From Puffinus mauretanicus (Eukaryota > Chordata > Aves > Procellariiformes > Procellariidae): a stretch of 64,000 nucleotides of DNA. The notes under the pieces are model-generated. The model was not told the DNA's origin. It did not search any database and was given only the letters and a program-made list of their open reading frames with translations. Positions 53,501 through 62,844 of this stretch are shown here, one piece after another. Position numbers and translations under genes: made by a program. The DNA lies in contig JAJKFH010000246.1 of assembly GCA_023333565.1 (NCBI GenBank), positions 124,001-188,000 of the forward strand, in the 5' to 3' direction. The stretch's first letter is position 1; every line of letters begins with the position of its first letter.

Positions 53501-56096
53501 CAAGATTTGTCGTTTGGAATAAAAACAGTGGCTTTAATCCCTCACTTTCTAAGAAATTGCTTCTTTGTCCTTTTTTCTCTTTGAAAGCAGAGAAGAAATA
53601 AAAATAAAGAAATATTTGCAGAGCCTCACTGATAATCTCATTGAAAGTCCTCAGCAGAATTCTCCTTGGCTAGATACTAGCACAACATCTGACAATGGGA
53701 AGACAGGTAAAGGATGGGCCACTACTTATCATACCATCCAAATCTCTCTCTCGTTTGGACCCATCTGTCCTTCTGCAGCCCACTCTTGTATTCAGTCTGG
53801 ACTCTTTGCAACATGGTCAATCTTTCTGCTTTGATCTTCAGAGCACGTAGCACAAAGACCACTCATTTGGACTAAGCCAACACTGTAGTGCAGCATTGCA
53901 TGAAATAGACTTCCTGATAACAGTCAGCATTTATGGTTTAAATGTCACTCCCTAATTGTTTACTTGCATTTCATTTTTCTTTTCAGGCTTGTTTTTGAGG
54001 AATTCAGGAGCTCTAGATTAAAGGAAGTGGGCAGTACCTTATCATTTCAACACAATTTTTTTTTGTACTGCAGCTCTTTTGTCTGTACCCTGTCAGGGTA
54101 CCCTTGTTCCCTCCCATCATCACTTTTTCTCCCCTTTTCTGTGTTAGAGAAAGTGCGGTACCTCGGTTTCCCCAAACTCACTCCTCTAACACAAATTCAG
54201 AAACAGCTGACAAGCAGGCTGAATGACAGATTTGTGCCAAAGCACTTTGTGCTCTACCTACAGCACAGAGAGTTGGTTGTGATGCCCCAAACTAGATCTT
54301 GCTGTCATATTTGCCTCCATACCACCCTAAAATAATCCTTTCTTAGAAAGAACGAGATCTTATTGGATTTGTAGGGAGAAAGAACCAGTCTGTCCTTACC
54401 TTATAGCAGCATGGCTATGCACATAAGTTAGTGTTACTTGTTGACAGTTCGGCACCTGAAGGGGAAAGTTGTTGCTCAAGCAATTCACAATAAGTCTCCT
54501 ATTTCAATACCGCTTTACAGGGTCTCTCTTATTTATTGGATTGCCACCACAAAGTTTAATGCCTAAATCAATTTTTATTAATGCTCAAGGAAACAACACA
54601 AAATCAAACAGAAATACCTTATGGAAAAAAGCAAACTACTAATGTGAAAATAATTTAAAATTATTATCTAAATCACCTTAATAGGCAAAACCCAAAACTG
54701 GATATACATACATTTGATACAGTTTAGCCATCCACTCATGCAAGTAAGTTATGTTTAGCATACAGAAATTTAAAACAAAAATAAAACATTGCTTGTATGG
54801 GGACAAATGTTTACTTTCTTCTAAAAGAAAAAGACCTTGTGCTATACCCAGCATCCAAGCATCCACCCCACCCTTTTTAAAAGTTCCAGCTTTTTATGTG
54901 AGTAGGAAAACAGTTATTGTTGCACTGTGGCTTTGCACACTGCAAATTCAAAATACCTAACTGCTGACGGGGTGTGGGGGGAGAAAGCAATAGCTGCTCG
55001 CTCTTCTGGCCAAAGCACTTTTCTGCTTCAGCTTCTCCTAAATGCAATGCCCCTGAGGAGCCACAGAGCTTACAGAAGAACTCCTGGTTCAGGTCGACAG
55101 ATTTTGCCAACCTTTCCCATGCTGACTACGGATGCTGTTCACTCCAACTTCCAAGCCCACCCTCTTCTCAGTGGCTGCTTCACTCCAGCAGCAGGACAGG
55201 GGGACACCCTCTTCCTAGCTGCCACAAACCCCGTGCCCTATTCTTTTCATGCAACAGCTCTTTACTGCCAACATCTACATGTCCAAAAGGAGGGGGCTGC
55301 TATAAACATGGTCTATCTCTAGTGAGATTTGGTGGGAATCACAGGCTTGACAAACCCACTTAGAGTTGAAGACTTCCTCCAAACTGTGTATTTAAGAATC
55401 CAATCCCTTTTGAAAGATGGCTGCCAGAGGGTAAAGGCTGGCTACACTTTGTGTTCCTCAAGTTTTTAATGCATGGTTGCAGATTTTGTTTCCTGAGAAG
55501 AAGAAAGCAGGCTTGCTTGTTTCTTTGAAGAAAAAGAGCACACAAATGTTGTGGTTGTACAAGTCAGGGCATGTGTCAAACACTCACAAAGAGCAGCATA
55601 ATAAAAAGCAAGTGCTATGACAAGCTTCCAAACTTGCCATACAAGCACCAGCAATGATTTATTTGTAATTACAGTTCATCCCACTTAGGTTGTTTTCCAG
55701 CAAGTGGTTCATCTGTTGGTTTAGCATACGCATTAAATCAAGCACTTTCTCTTCCTATCGTCTCTGTTACAGTGGCTGTTCTCACACTTTGAAGGTCCAG
55801 TTCTGCATTTGCTTTGGGACAGATTAGAGAGAGTGCACTCCATGTGATACAGCCAAGATGAGCAGAAGGTGCTCTGAGAAATGGAGGATCAAGAGGTACA
55901 AAATATTGTGGAACTACATCCCCGTATGGGCCCTGCAGCTCATAAAAGATTAACAAAACCAACAGTACAATTTATGAATGCTGCAATATTCCGTTATCAC
56001 TACAAAATAACAACGTAAAAGACCTCTGCGCTCTCTGAACTTTCTGTTGAAGCATTTCAACTCCTTCCCCGACTTGAGATCAATGGTGCTAAAATG
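50559..56096. other. No gene recognised
   Basis: Noncoding by inspection, with overlapping short ORFs on both strands. AT-rich spots lie near 51,765-51,815 (TATATATAT followed by a pyrimidine run). The frames at 54,927-55,363 overlap each other in two registers and carry no domain. Confidence 0.5.
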
Positions 56097-56100
56097 CTGC
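56097..56100. repeat. Target-site duplication CTGC, left copy
   Basis: Matches 63,444-63,447 if the LTR is taken as TGAGAG to AAGTCA. Only four bases, so the support is moderate. Confidence 0.6.
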
Positions 56101-56439
56101 TGAGAGAAGGGATTAAGGAATTTTAGTAGTTGAATGATTAATAGTAGTTAGAAGATTGAATCAGTAGGTAGGGGCTTGATACTTTGTTCCTCACAAGGCC
56201 GGCTCAGCCTGATAAGGCTGACTTAGCTATGGTGTAAATTAACTGAGGCGCCTCACAAGGACAGCTCCTGATAAAGACTAAAAACTTGACTCAAGAAGCC
56301 AGCTAAAACTGACCCTGCGGTATGGACAAAAGTAAAAAGACAACTGAGCCTGCGCAAGAACAAAAGGTTACTAGCGGTGACGAAGAGGAACTATCAGCCT
56401 TCATCCCCACGACCCCCGACGACCACCACTAGGAGGCAA

Positions 56440-56451
56440 TGCGCAAGCGCA
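56440..56451. promoter_or_regulatory. NRF1-type palindromic site in U3
   Basis: TGCGCAAGCGCA is an exact match to the NRF1 consensus YGCGCANGCGCR. It sits about 120 bp upstream of the TATA box and is intact in both LTRs (second copy at 63,184-63,195). Factor binding is inferred. Confidence 0.6.
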
Positions 56452-56567
56452 GATGGGAGGGGTCTATGGAAATGACTTCTTGGAACTCATTTTAATACAA
56501 AGCGGGGACAGGTCATGCATATGTATAGGCGTATTACAAAACTTTATGAATATGTAATATTTTACTG

Positions 56568-56573
56568 TATATA
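56568..56573 (+). promoter_or_regulatory. TATA box of the 5' LTR
   Basis: TATATATTTA in an otherwise mixed-composition LTR, 76 bp upstream of the AATAAA signal. Transcription would start about 25-30 bp downstream, near 56,595-56,600. Confidence 0.6.
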
Positions 56574-56643
56574 TTTATGGTGAGTGCCGCGTTGAGGCGC
56601 GCACGATTTTGGTGGGACTACCCCCCCGTGCCGCCCAGCGCTG

Positions 56644-56649
56644 AATAAA
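56644..56649 (+). terminator. Polyadenylation signal AATAAA in the 5' LTR
   Basis: Canonical hexamer, with a counterpart at 63,387-63,392 in the 3' LTR, where it would be used for genomic and spliced transcripts. Confidence 0.7.
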
Positions 56650-56704
56650 CATACCTACTTTACAATCTCATAGATTGTGGAGTCCGGTTTCCGCAAGTCA
56701 GTTT

Positions 56705-56722
56705 TGGCGAGCCAGGCAGGAG
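56705..56722 (+). other. Candidate tRNA primer-binding site
   Basis: The first TGG after the 5' LTR begins TGGCGAGCCAGGCAGGAG, four bases past the LTR end. Position and TGG start fit a primer-binding site. The following GCAGG would pair with a T-stem of the type found in some serine-like tRNAs, but I could not match all 18 bases to a tRNA from memory. Confidence 0.45.
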
Positions 56723-56860
56723 ACTCTCTGCTTCACCGCGGGATCGGCTGGGGAGCGGACGCCCCTGGGCGCGCCCCGAGCATTTCCTCGGAGGGGACTC
56801 CGCTGCCAGCCGCTCACCGTGGGAGTAGACAAGAACCTCCTGAGTCCGCGGAAAGGAAAG

Positions 56861-56866
56861 GTATGT
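56861..56866 (+). promoter_or_regulatory. Candidate major splice donor
   Basis: GAAAG/GTATGT fits the vertebrate donor consensus and lies 160 bp into the leader, a usual place for the donor that makes the env mRNA. Confidence 0.45.
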
Positions 56867-57547
56867 TTTAGGAGAGGGGCCTGTAAGTCGTACGCATGGC
56901 TGGGGCTGCTGGTAAATCGCACAGAGACGTCTGGCGTGCAGCATAGTCCCCGTATGGTAGGAGGGTACCCTGCACGGTAATAGGGGGGATTCGCTGACCG
57001 ATAGAGCGGCCGCTAGCGATCTTGGGAGTAGATCGAGTGAATCCGAGGTTTCTGCTGTATCCCAGTGTTGGGAGCCAGGACGGACCTGCTAATGACTGGT
57101 ATATAAGAAGCAGGAGAAGGGTAAGCGGACCTCCTTGCAATTTACGGTTGCAGCTGCTGGGTGGGAGTACAACTAGTCTGAGGAGTTGTATGTGGCATGG
57201 CCATAAATATTATCATCTGTTGCAACAATTTATTGTGTGACTGAGTGTCTGTGTTGTATGAGTGAGACGCAGCACAGCTGCGAAGCGAGTGCGGAGTTCT
57301 GATCCGTGGTTCCGTAATCTCCGCGAGGAGAGCGGCCGGAGACGAACGAAGTGAATGATAGGATCGAGCCTTTGTCTTTTGTGTACAAAAACATTGTAGA
57401 ATTTTGTGAAAAAGCAGTATTGTATATCTAGAGGGTTCTATGATAAGAAAACCTCCGATAAAATCACTAAGACAGTGCGGGAAGGAAAACCAGTCCCGGC
57501 ATCTTATTAAAGGTTAAAAGAAAAGATCAATAAAGGGAAGATACGAA

Positions 57548-58948
57548 ATGGGTAACACTCAAAAGGGAGTCTTGAAGAAAAGCCCCTTGGGCTGTGTGCT
57601 TGCTCATTGGAGAGATATTGTTGGGATCGGAGGGATGGAAAATAGAAATATTCTTATTAAATATTGTAATCAATGGTGGCCATTGTATAAATTGGAAAGT
57701 GAGGCTAAATGGCCACTTAATGGATCAATAGACTACAATACTCTCCTACAATTGATGCTATTTCTAAGGAGAGAAGGGAAGTGGGATGAAGTTTCATATG
57801 CAGATATGTTTTTCACCCCCCGAAACCATCCGGAGTGGCAAAGGGACTGTGGAATGGCACCACCACAGGACCCTATGGTACTCGCACTTGAGCGAGAAAA
57901 TAATAAAGAATTTAAAGGTAAACTGAAGCGGTGTTGCTCGGCATGCAGTATTGGACAGAGGTGTTTGAAAGCAAACAAAATTCACCAGGCGCCGGAACCA
58001 GATCTAACTGACCTGTTTAAGCCTCCCCCTCGACCACAGGAACAGGATGCGGACTTGGACGAAACTTCCACCCCCCCGGACAGCCCTGTATCTTCCCGCA
58101 CCAGAAAGAAAACTGCCCCAGTAGCCTTACAGGCACCTCTTCGAGAGGCGGTGGCGCCTGATGGCGGGACGATGCTAATCAAGGTACCTTTTTCCACTAC
58201 TGATTTAGGGGAATGGAAAAGGGTTGCAAAGGATTATAGGAGCGATCCGATCGGTGTAACTAAACATTTTCAGTTTATTGTGAAACAACATAACCCTGAT
58301 TGGAAGGACATACAATTATTATTAGACTATATGACTGAAACGGAAAAGCAATTGATTTTAAAAACAGCAGGGAGTTTGGCTGATGAATACTATAGAACTA
58401 CAGGAGGGGATGTTAAGGAATATTTCCCTCTACGAGATCCAAAATGGGATGCGAACAGATCTGCAGAAATGGTAAAACTACAGGGGTATCAGGAGTGGAT
58501 TTCAAGAGGAATGGAAAAGGCTATACCCAAAACCATAAACTGGTCAGCTCTATATGCAATTAAGCAAGGTCCCTCCGAGTCCCCATCTGAATTCCTGGAT
58601 CGACTGAGGGATGCAATGCGCCGTAACACACCGCTGGATCCTGGATCCGAGGTAGGAATACAACAACTAGTCTCTCTGTTTTTGGGTCAGTCCACAGGGG
58701 ACATTAGGCGCAAGCTCCAGAAGCTACGCACTACAGAAAGTAGAAATTTGGAAGTGTTACTAGATGAAGCATGGACAGTATTTAGTAACAGAGAAGAAGG
58801 ACATAGACAAGGGCAAAGGAGAATAATAGCAGCTGTCAGGGAAGAGGAAGAAAGGAGGCCTAGACGAGAACCATCTCGGTTAGGCAAGGATCAATGTGCA
58901 CTGTGCAAGGAATTTGGTCATTGGAAAAGGGAATGTCCAATAAACTGA
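57548..58948 (+). CDS. gag: Gag polyprotein, complete ORF (endogenous retrovirus)
   Basis: A 466-residue Gag, the structural protein that assembles the virus core at the membrane. It starts MGNTQKG, with Gly2 as the likely myristoylation site, and GAA-ATG-G is a good translation context. Matrix is about residues 1-110. A short variable region (about 120-205) has a proline-rich FKPPPRPQ but no clear PPxY late motif, and an unusual cysteine patch CCSACSIGQRC at 129-139. Capsid is about 208-440, with the major homology region around 340-364 (KQGPSESPSEFLDRLRD). A basic linker leads to one CCHC knuckle, CALCKEFGHWKREC, at 450-463. The ORF ends with TGA shortly after the knuckle. No stop or frameshift interrupts it, unlike pol. 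Gammaretroviruses reach pol by readthrough of this stop, but here the downstream sequence lies in another frame. Confidence 0.95.
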   Translation: MGNTQKGVLKKSPLGCVLAHWRDIVGIGGMENRNILIKYCNQWWPLYKLESEAKWPLNGSIDYNTLLQLMLFLRREGKWDEVSYADMFFTPRNHPEWQRDCGMAPPQDPMVLALERENNKEFKGKLKRCCSACSIGQRCLKANKIHQAPEPDLTDLFKPPPRPQEQDADLDETSTPPDSPVSSRTRKKTAPVALQAPLREAVAPDGGTMLIKVPFSTTDLGEWKRVAKDYRSDPIGVTKHFQFIVKQHNPDWKDIQLLLDYMTETEKQLILKTAGSLADEYYRTTGGDVKEYFPLRDPKWDANRSAEMVKLQGYQEWISRGMEKAIPKTINWSALYAIKQGPSESPSEFLDRLRDAMRRNTPLDPGSEVGIQQLVSLFLGQSTGDIRRKLQKLRTTESRNLEVLLDEAWTVFSNREEGHRQGQRRIIAAVREEEERRPRREPSRLGKDQCALCKEFGHWKRECPIN

Positions 58949-59463
58949 ATCAAGGCTTGATGCCCCTGGAGAATGATTACATCATGGTAAAGGGGGCAAC
59001 TGGCCATAGTGAAAAGGTGTATTTTTGTAAACCTTTAAAATATAAACTGGGAAAACAATGGGGAATTCACAGATTTCTATATATGCCCGACTTTCCAAAG
59101 GCCCTATTGGGAAGAGACTTGCTAGAACAATTAGGTGCAAAAATTATATTCGAAAAAGGAGAAATTTCTCTGAAAGTAAAAGATCAAGAATACATTCAAA
59201 TCCTGAGTTTATTCTTAACCAGTCCTTCCATAAAAGGAGAAATTAGGGAGGAAGTCTTAAATCAGGTATACCCTGGGGTATGGGCTACCGATGTACCCGG
59301 AAGAGCAAAGAATGCATTACCTGTTGAAGTTAAACTTAAAAAGGGAAACCAACAACCAATAAGGAGTAAGCAATATCCCCTAAAGAGAGAAGATAGAGAA
59401 GGAATTCGGCCGATAATTGAAAAATTTTTACAATTAATTTTAACCCATATTACCAGTTCGTAA
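58949..59463 (+). pseudogene. pol: pol remnant: C-terminal half of protease and start of reverse transcriptase
   Basis: Frame-1 sequence after gag. It contains the C-terminal protease signature FPKALLGRDLLEQLG (about 59,092-59,136), followed by a linker and the N-terminal RT region (VEVKLKKGNQQPIRSKQYP). The protease flap and the D-T-G active-site segment expected before it are absent: only about 140 bases separate the gag stop from the GRDLL motif. The protease is therefore truncated and catalytically dead. The frame also differs from that of gag. It ends at a TAA at 59,461, because a small deletion near 59,430-59,445 shifts the RT reading frame. Confidence 0.85.
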
Positions 59464-60304
59464 GCCTGACGGGTCGTATCGTGTAGTCCAGGATCTACGG
59501 GCCGTAAACAAGGTAACTGAGGATCCCTACCCCGTGGTGGCAAATCCATATACTCTGTTGACTACACTAACACCTGAATTAGCCTGGTTTACTGTTATAG
59601 ACTTGAAAGATGCCTTCTTTTGCCTCCCTCTCCATGAAGCCAGCCAAAGATTGTTTGCATTCGAATGGGAAAACCCCAAAACCAGTCGCAAGACTCAACT
59701 CACCTGGACGGTGTTGCCACAAGGATTCAAAAATGGCCCTACGATTTTTGGCAATCATCTTGCAAAGGACTTGGAATCATGGGAAATCCCATCTGAAAAC
59801 AGAAAACTGCTACAATACGTGGACAATATCCTGATTGCCACCGAAACAGAGAATGATTGTATCACCTGGACGGTGAGTCTATTAAATTTCTTGGGGCTCC
59901 AAGGGGACCGGGTGTCTAAGAAGAAAGCCCAAGTAATACAGCGCAAAGTGATTTATGTAGGCTATGAAATCAGTGCTGGGGAAAGGATTTTGGGACAAGC
60001 CCGCAAAGAGGCAATCTGCCAAACCCAGAGACCTCGAACAGTGAAAGAGTTACGGACTTTCTTGGGAATGACTGGGTGGTGTCAGCTGTGGATTTATAAT
60101 TATGGACTGCTTGTTAAACCATTATATGCCCTAATAACTACCAACCAGGGACACCTTGAATGGAACAACCAGGCCGTACGAGCCTTTGAGAAACTAAAGA
60201 AAGCCTTGATGTCAGCTCCAGCCTTGGGGCTCCCAGATGTGAGTAAGCCATTTCTCCTCTTTTCCCACGAAAAACAAGGGGTTGCTCTGGGATACTGGCA
60301 CTGA
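59444..60304 (+). pseudogene. pol: pol remnant: reverse transcriptase core with altered catalytic box
   Basis: Frame 2. It begins after an in-frame stop at 59,441 with PILPVRKPDGSYRVVQDLRA and runs to a TGA at 60,302. The fingers/palm region is recognisable: the first catalytic Asp in VIDLKDAFF (codon 59,600-59,602), LPQGF (59,714-59,728), and the YxDD position reading YVDN (59,816-59,827). The last Asp has become Asn (AAT), which should abolish or severely reduce polymerisation because that Asp binds metal. The thumb/connection region follows (RTVKELRTFLGMTGW). It ends in a frameshift or stop just after FSHEKQGVALGYW, before RNase H. Normal pol would be continuous here. Confidence 0.9.
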
Positions 60305-61188
60305 ATTTGGGTCCCGATCGATGAGCAGTTGCCTACTTTTCCAAACAGTTGGATACAACTGCGAAGGGCTGGCCTGGATGCTTGCGGGCAGTCGCAGCTG
60401 TAATACTAAACATACAAGAAGCCCGAAAATTCACTCTGGGTCAGAAAATGACTGTGCTAGTGTCCCACACAGTATCTGCAGTACTGGAAGCGAAGGGTGG
60501 ACATTGGCTTTCTCAACAAAGATTTCTAAGATACCAGGCTATATTGGTAGAACAGGATGATGTGGAAATAATAGTCACTAACATTGTCAACCCAGCTTCC
60601 TTCCTAGAGGGAAACACAGGAGAACCAGTGCATCATGACTGCTTAGAAACCATTGAAGCAACATATGCAAGCCGACCAGATCTGAAAGACAGCCCTGTAG
60701 AAGATGGAGAGAACTGGTTCACAGACGGAAGCAGCTATGTCCTGAGTGGTAAAAGATACGCGGGATATGCTATTACCACTAGTCAGGAGATAATAGAATC
60801 AAAGCCTTTGCCCCTAAATACCTCGGCACAGAAAGCGGAGATAATCGCTCTAACCCGTGCCTTGGAATTGGCCCAAGGAAAAATTGTAAACATTTATACA
60901 GACTCAAGATATGCCTTCGGAGTTGTGCACGCACATGGAGCAATCTGGAAAGAGAGAGGGTTATTGAACTCTCAAGGAAAGAATATTAAACACGCAGAGG
61001 AAATTTTGAGACTGTTGGAGGCAGTACAACTCCCTGAGAAAGTGGCAATTATACACATCAAGGCACACCAGAAAGTGAGCTCGGAATTGGAAAGGGGAAA
61101 TGAGCTGGTGGACAGAGAGGCAAAACAGGCAGCCAAGGCAAAGGTAAAAATAGAAGGGGCTTTAGTCCCTGACGGCGAATCTCCCTAG
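60305..61188 (+). pseudogene. pol: pol remnant: connection and RNase H domain
   Basis: Frame 1, open from about 60,349 to a TAG at 61,186. The RNase H fold residues are all present: Asp in WFTDGSSY (60,724-60,726), Glu in AQKAEIIALTRAL (60,838-60,840), Asp in IYTDSRYAF (60,901-60,903) and a final Asp in GNELVDREAKQ (61,111-61,113). In a working virus this domain degrades the RNA strand of the RNA/DNA hybrid. Here it is cut off from RT by a stop and frame change at about 60,300 and from integrase at 61,186, so it is not part of a functional Pol. Confidence 0.9.
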
Positions 61189-61394
61189 AAGGTAAGCCAG
61201 AATATACAAAAGAAGATCAGAAGCTTATTGCAGATCTAGAAGGGTCATATAATAGAGAGGGGTGGGCTCTCACCCCACAAGGGAAACTAATTATTCCCTC
61301 CTATCTAACATGGTCTCTGATAAGGGAAGAACATAAGAAGAGGCATTGGGGGGCAGGAGGCTTAAAAAGAACTAATCAAAGAAATCGTAGCTAG
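61188..61394 (+). pseudogene. pol: pol remnant: integrase N-terminal zinc-binding domain
   Basis: Frame 3, with the HKKRH pair (His codons 61,332-61,334 and 61,344-61,346) of the HHCC domain, ending at a TAG at 61,392-61,394. The matching CDLC cysteines (61,432-61,443) lie in frame 1, so a frameshift splits the zinc finger. The HHCC domain helps integrase multimerise and bind viral DNA ends. Confidence 0.8.
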
Positions 61395-61829
61395 GAATCT
61401 ATACACTACTGTAAGGCAAGTGACACAGCAGTGCGATCTCTGTCTCCAGATGAATCCCAAGAATACCCCCAAACCAGAAATGGGCCAAACTGGAAAAGGC
61501 AACGGGCCTGGGCAACAATGGCAGATCGATTTTTCAGAACTCCCAAGAAAAGGGGGGTATCGATATTTATTGGTATTAACTGACACCTTTTCAGGTTGGC
61601 CAGAGGCATTCCCTACCAGGACAGCCAAGGCTCGGGAGGTAACTAAAATATTAATACAAGAAATAATACCATGTTTTGGGGTTCCAGCAACCATATCTTC
61701 TGACAGAGGATCACATTTCATCTCCAAAGTAGTACAACAAATTAGCTGTCATTTGGGCATAGATTGGCAAAATCTATTGATTGGCAGCTTCATACCCCAT
61801 ATCACCCTCAGTCGAGTGGCCAAGTAGAA
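61395..61829 (+). pseudogene. pol: pol remnant: integrase catalytic core (DDE)
   Basis: Mainly frame 1 (to a TAG at 61,825). It carries CDLC, then the first two catalytic acidic residues: Asp in QWQIDFSEL (61,528-61,530) and Asp in ISSDRGSHF (61,702-61,704). The third, Glu after SGQV, is present at 61,827-61,829 but in frame 3, because of a frame change near 61,790. A second shift follows at the five-A run 61,828-61,832, after which frame 2 continues. The active site is thus encoded, but in pieces. Confidence 0.88.
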
Positions 61830-62779
61830 AAATGAACCACTTAATCAAACAGCAGATTGTGAAATTGGGACAGGAAACTAACTTGGCCTGGCCTCAGTCT
61901 CTTCCTTTGGCTCTTTTGCGCATACGAACTAGGCCAAGAGCAAGGGAAGGACTGAGCCCTTTCGAAATCTTGTATGGACGACCCTATAGAGTACAGAAAG
62001 GGATGTCCACGCAAGTCAGGGATGAAATCATGACCTCCTACATGATTGCATTGGGGAAACAACTCAGGAAGGTTGAGAAATATGTGGTTGGGACTCGAAG
62101 CAGGGGTTTGGATGGGCCTGTACATAATATACAACCTGGAGACTATGTGTATGTAAAGTCTCTTGCAGAGAAAACTTTGGAGCCGCAGTGGGAAGGATCA
62201 TTCCAAGTACTCCTCACCTCCTTCACAGCAATAACAGAATGCCTGGATCCATCATACCAGAGTGAAGAAGGCACACAAATCTCCATGGAAGGTCACGCAA
62301 GCCCAACCAGGAAAATTATTTTTTTCACGGTCATAATTATGATTTGGGGGTGGGAGAGCACTTCTAGCCAGGATAATATTGGGCAACCTTGGTCTCAAGC
62401 TTATATCAGATACACTGGATCCATGGGGATACATTCTGATCGAAAAGGGTGCAAATCTATCTGCCATGGTTATGCACGGAAGTCAAGTATACTTAAAAGA
62501 AGTTCTAAAAGAGTAGAAATGGATGGAGAACATAAATGGTGGGATACACTTTTCGGATGGTCACCCACTGCTACAGGTATCCTTAATACCTTATGTCACC
62601 CTATTGTTGTTCTCCTAATTCTAGTCTTTATTAGTATTGCTTTATCTGCAATACTGTATGTTTTAAATTGGCAAATGATAAAACAAATAAGGCACTTGAG
62701 GTATGACTATCAGCACCGACAACAAATTGAAACAGGCAGAGCTCTTATAAAGGACCTGGAGAAGAATGGGATAATATAA
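61781..62779 (+). pseudogene. Chance fusion ORF: integrase C-terminus joined in frame to env remnant
   Basis: A 332-codon open frame. Its first ~15 codons are off-frame relative to integrase. From about 61,833 it follows the integrase C-terminal domain (LSPFEILYGRPYRV, NIQPGDYVYVKSLAEKT, WEGSFQVLLTSFTAI), then after about 62,235 passes through out-of-frame sequence into the env start at 62,285 and on to the env stop. Normally pol and env are in different frames. A frame change and the env deletion together produced this single frame. Whether it is ever translated is unknown. Confidence 0.75.
62285..62779 (+). pseudogene. env: env remnant: signal-peptide start fused to transmembrane anchor and tail
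   Basis: A 164-codon frame from ATG 62,285. Residues 11-23 (IIFFTVIIMIWGW) resemble the hydrophobic core of an Env signal peptide. Then follow about 60 residues of weakly recognisable sequence, and a membrane-proximal segment HKWWDTLFGWSPTATG (83-98). A hydrophobic anchor of about 25 residues covers 104-128, with a basic cytoplasmic tail ending NGII. Most of the surface subunit and the TM ectodomain are missing: no CxxC, furin-type cleavage site with fusion peptide, or CX6CC motif can be seen. The usual Env is several hundred residues, so well over 1 kb has been lost. It could at most give a small membrane-anchored peptide. Confidence 0.85.
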
Positions 62780-62830
62780 AGAAAATTAGTATAGGGTTTA
62801 GTATAGAGTAAAAGAATTTACTAACTTTTT

Positions 62831-62844
62831 AGAAAAGGGGGGAC
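62831..62844 (+). other. Polypurine tract
   Basis: AGAAAAGGGGGGAC immediately precedes the 3' LTR, the usual position of the plus-strand primer in retroviral DNA synthesis. Confidence 0.8.

Larger units (their letters stand above)
56101..56700 (+). repeat. 5' LTR of the class I provirus
   Basis: 600 bp from TGAGAG to GTCA. U3 contains a diverged direct repeat (CTCACAAGG...GCTC...CCTGATAA at about 56,190-56,221 and 56,252-56,279). It also holds a perfect NRF1-type palindrome TGCGCAAGCGCA at 56,440-56,451 and a TATATA box at 56,568-56,573. The AATAAA signal is at 56,644-56,649, about 75 bp after the TATA box, so R is short. Compared with the 3' LTR it differs at 56,353 (C against T), 56,612 (G against A), one C in the run at 56,621-56,627, and the last base. 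Confidence 0.95.
56701..57547 (+). other. Provirus untranslated leader
   Basis: An 847-bp leader between LTR and gag, expected to hold the packaging signal and the major splice donor. Good donor-like sites are AAG/GTATGT (GT at 56,861) and AGG/GTAAGC (GT at 57,121). Short ORFs in it, including about 100 codons at 56,675-56,980, overlap the LTR and look incidental. Confidence 0.6.

Noticed and set aside
56675..56980. 101-codon ORF across the LTR end and leader
   Set aside because: Starts in the R/U5 part of the LTR and runs through the primer-binding site. No similarity to an accessory protein seen, and overlapping minus frames are equally open.
62503..62520. KRSSKR in the env remnant as a furin cleavage site
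   Set aside because: No fusion peptide follows. The next recognisable part is the membrane-proximal WWDTLFGW segment, so the basic run is near a deletion junction and not a working SU/TM boundary.
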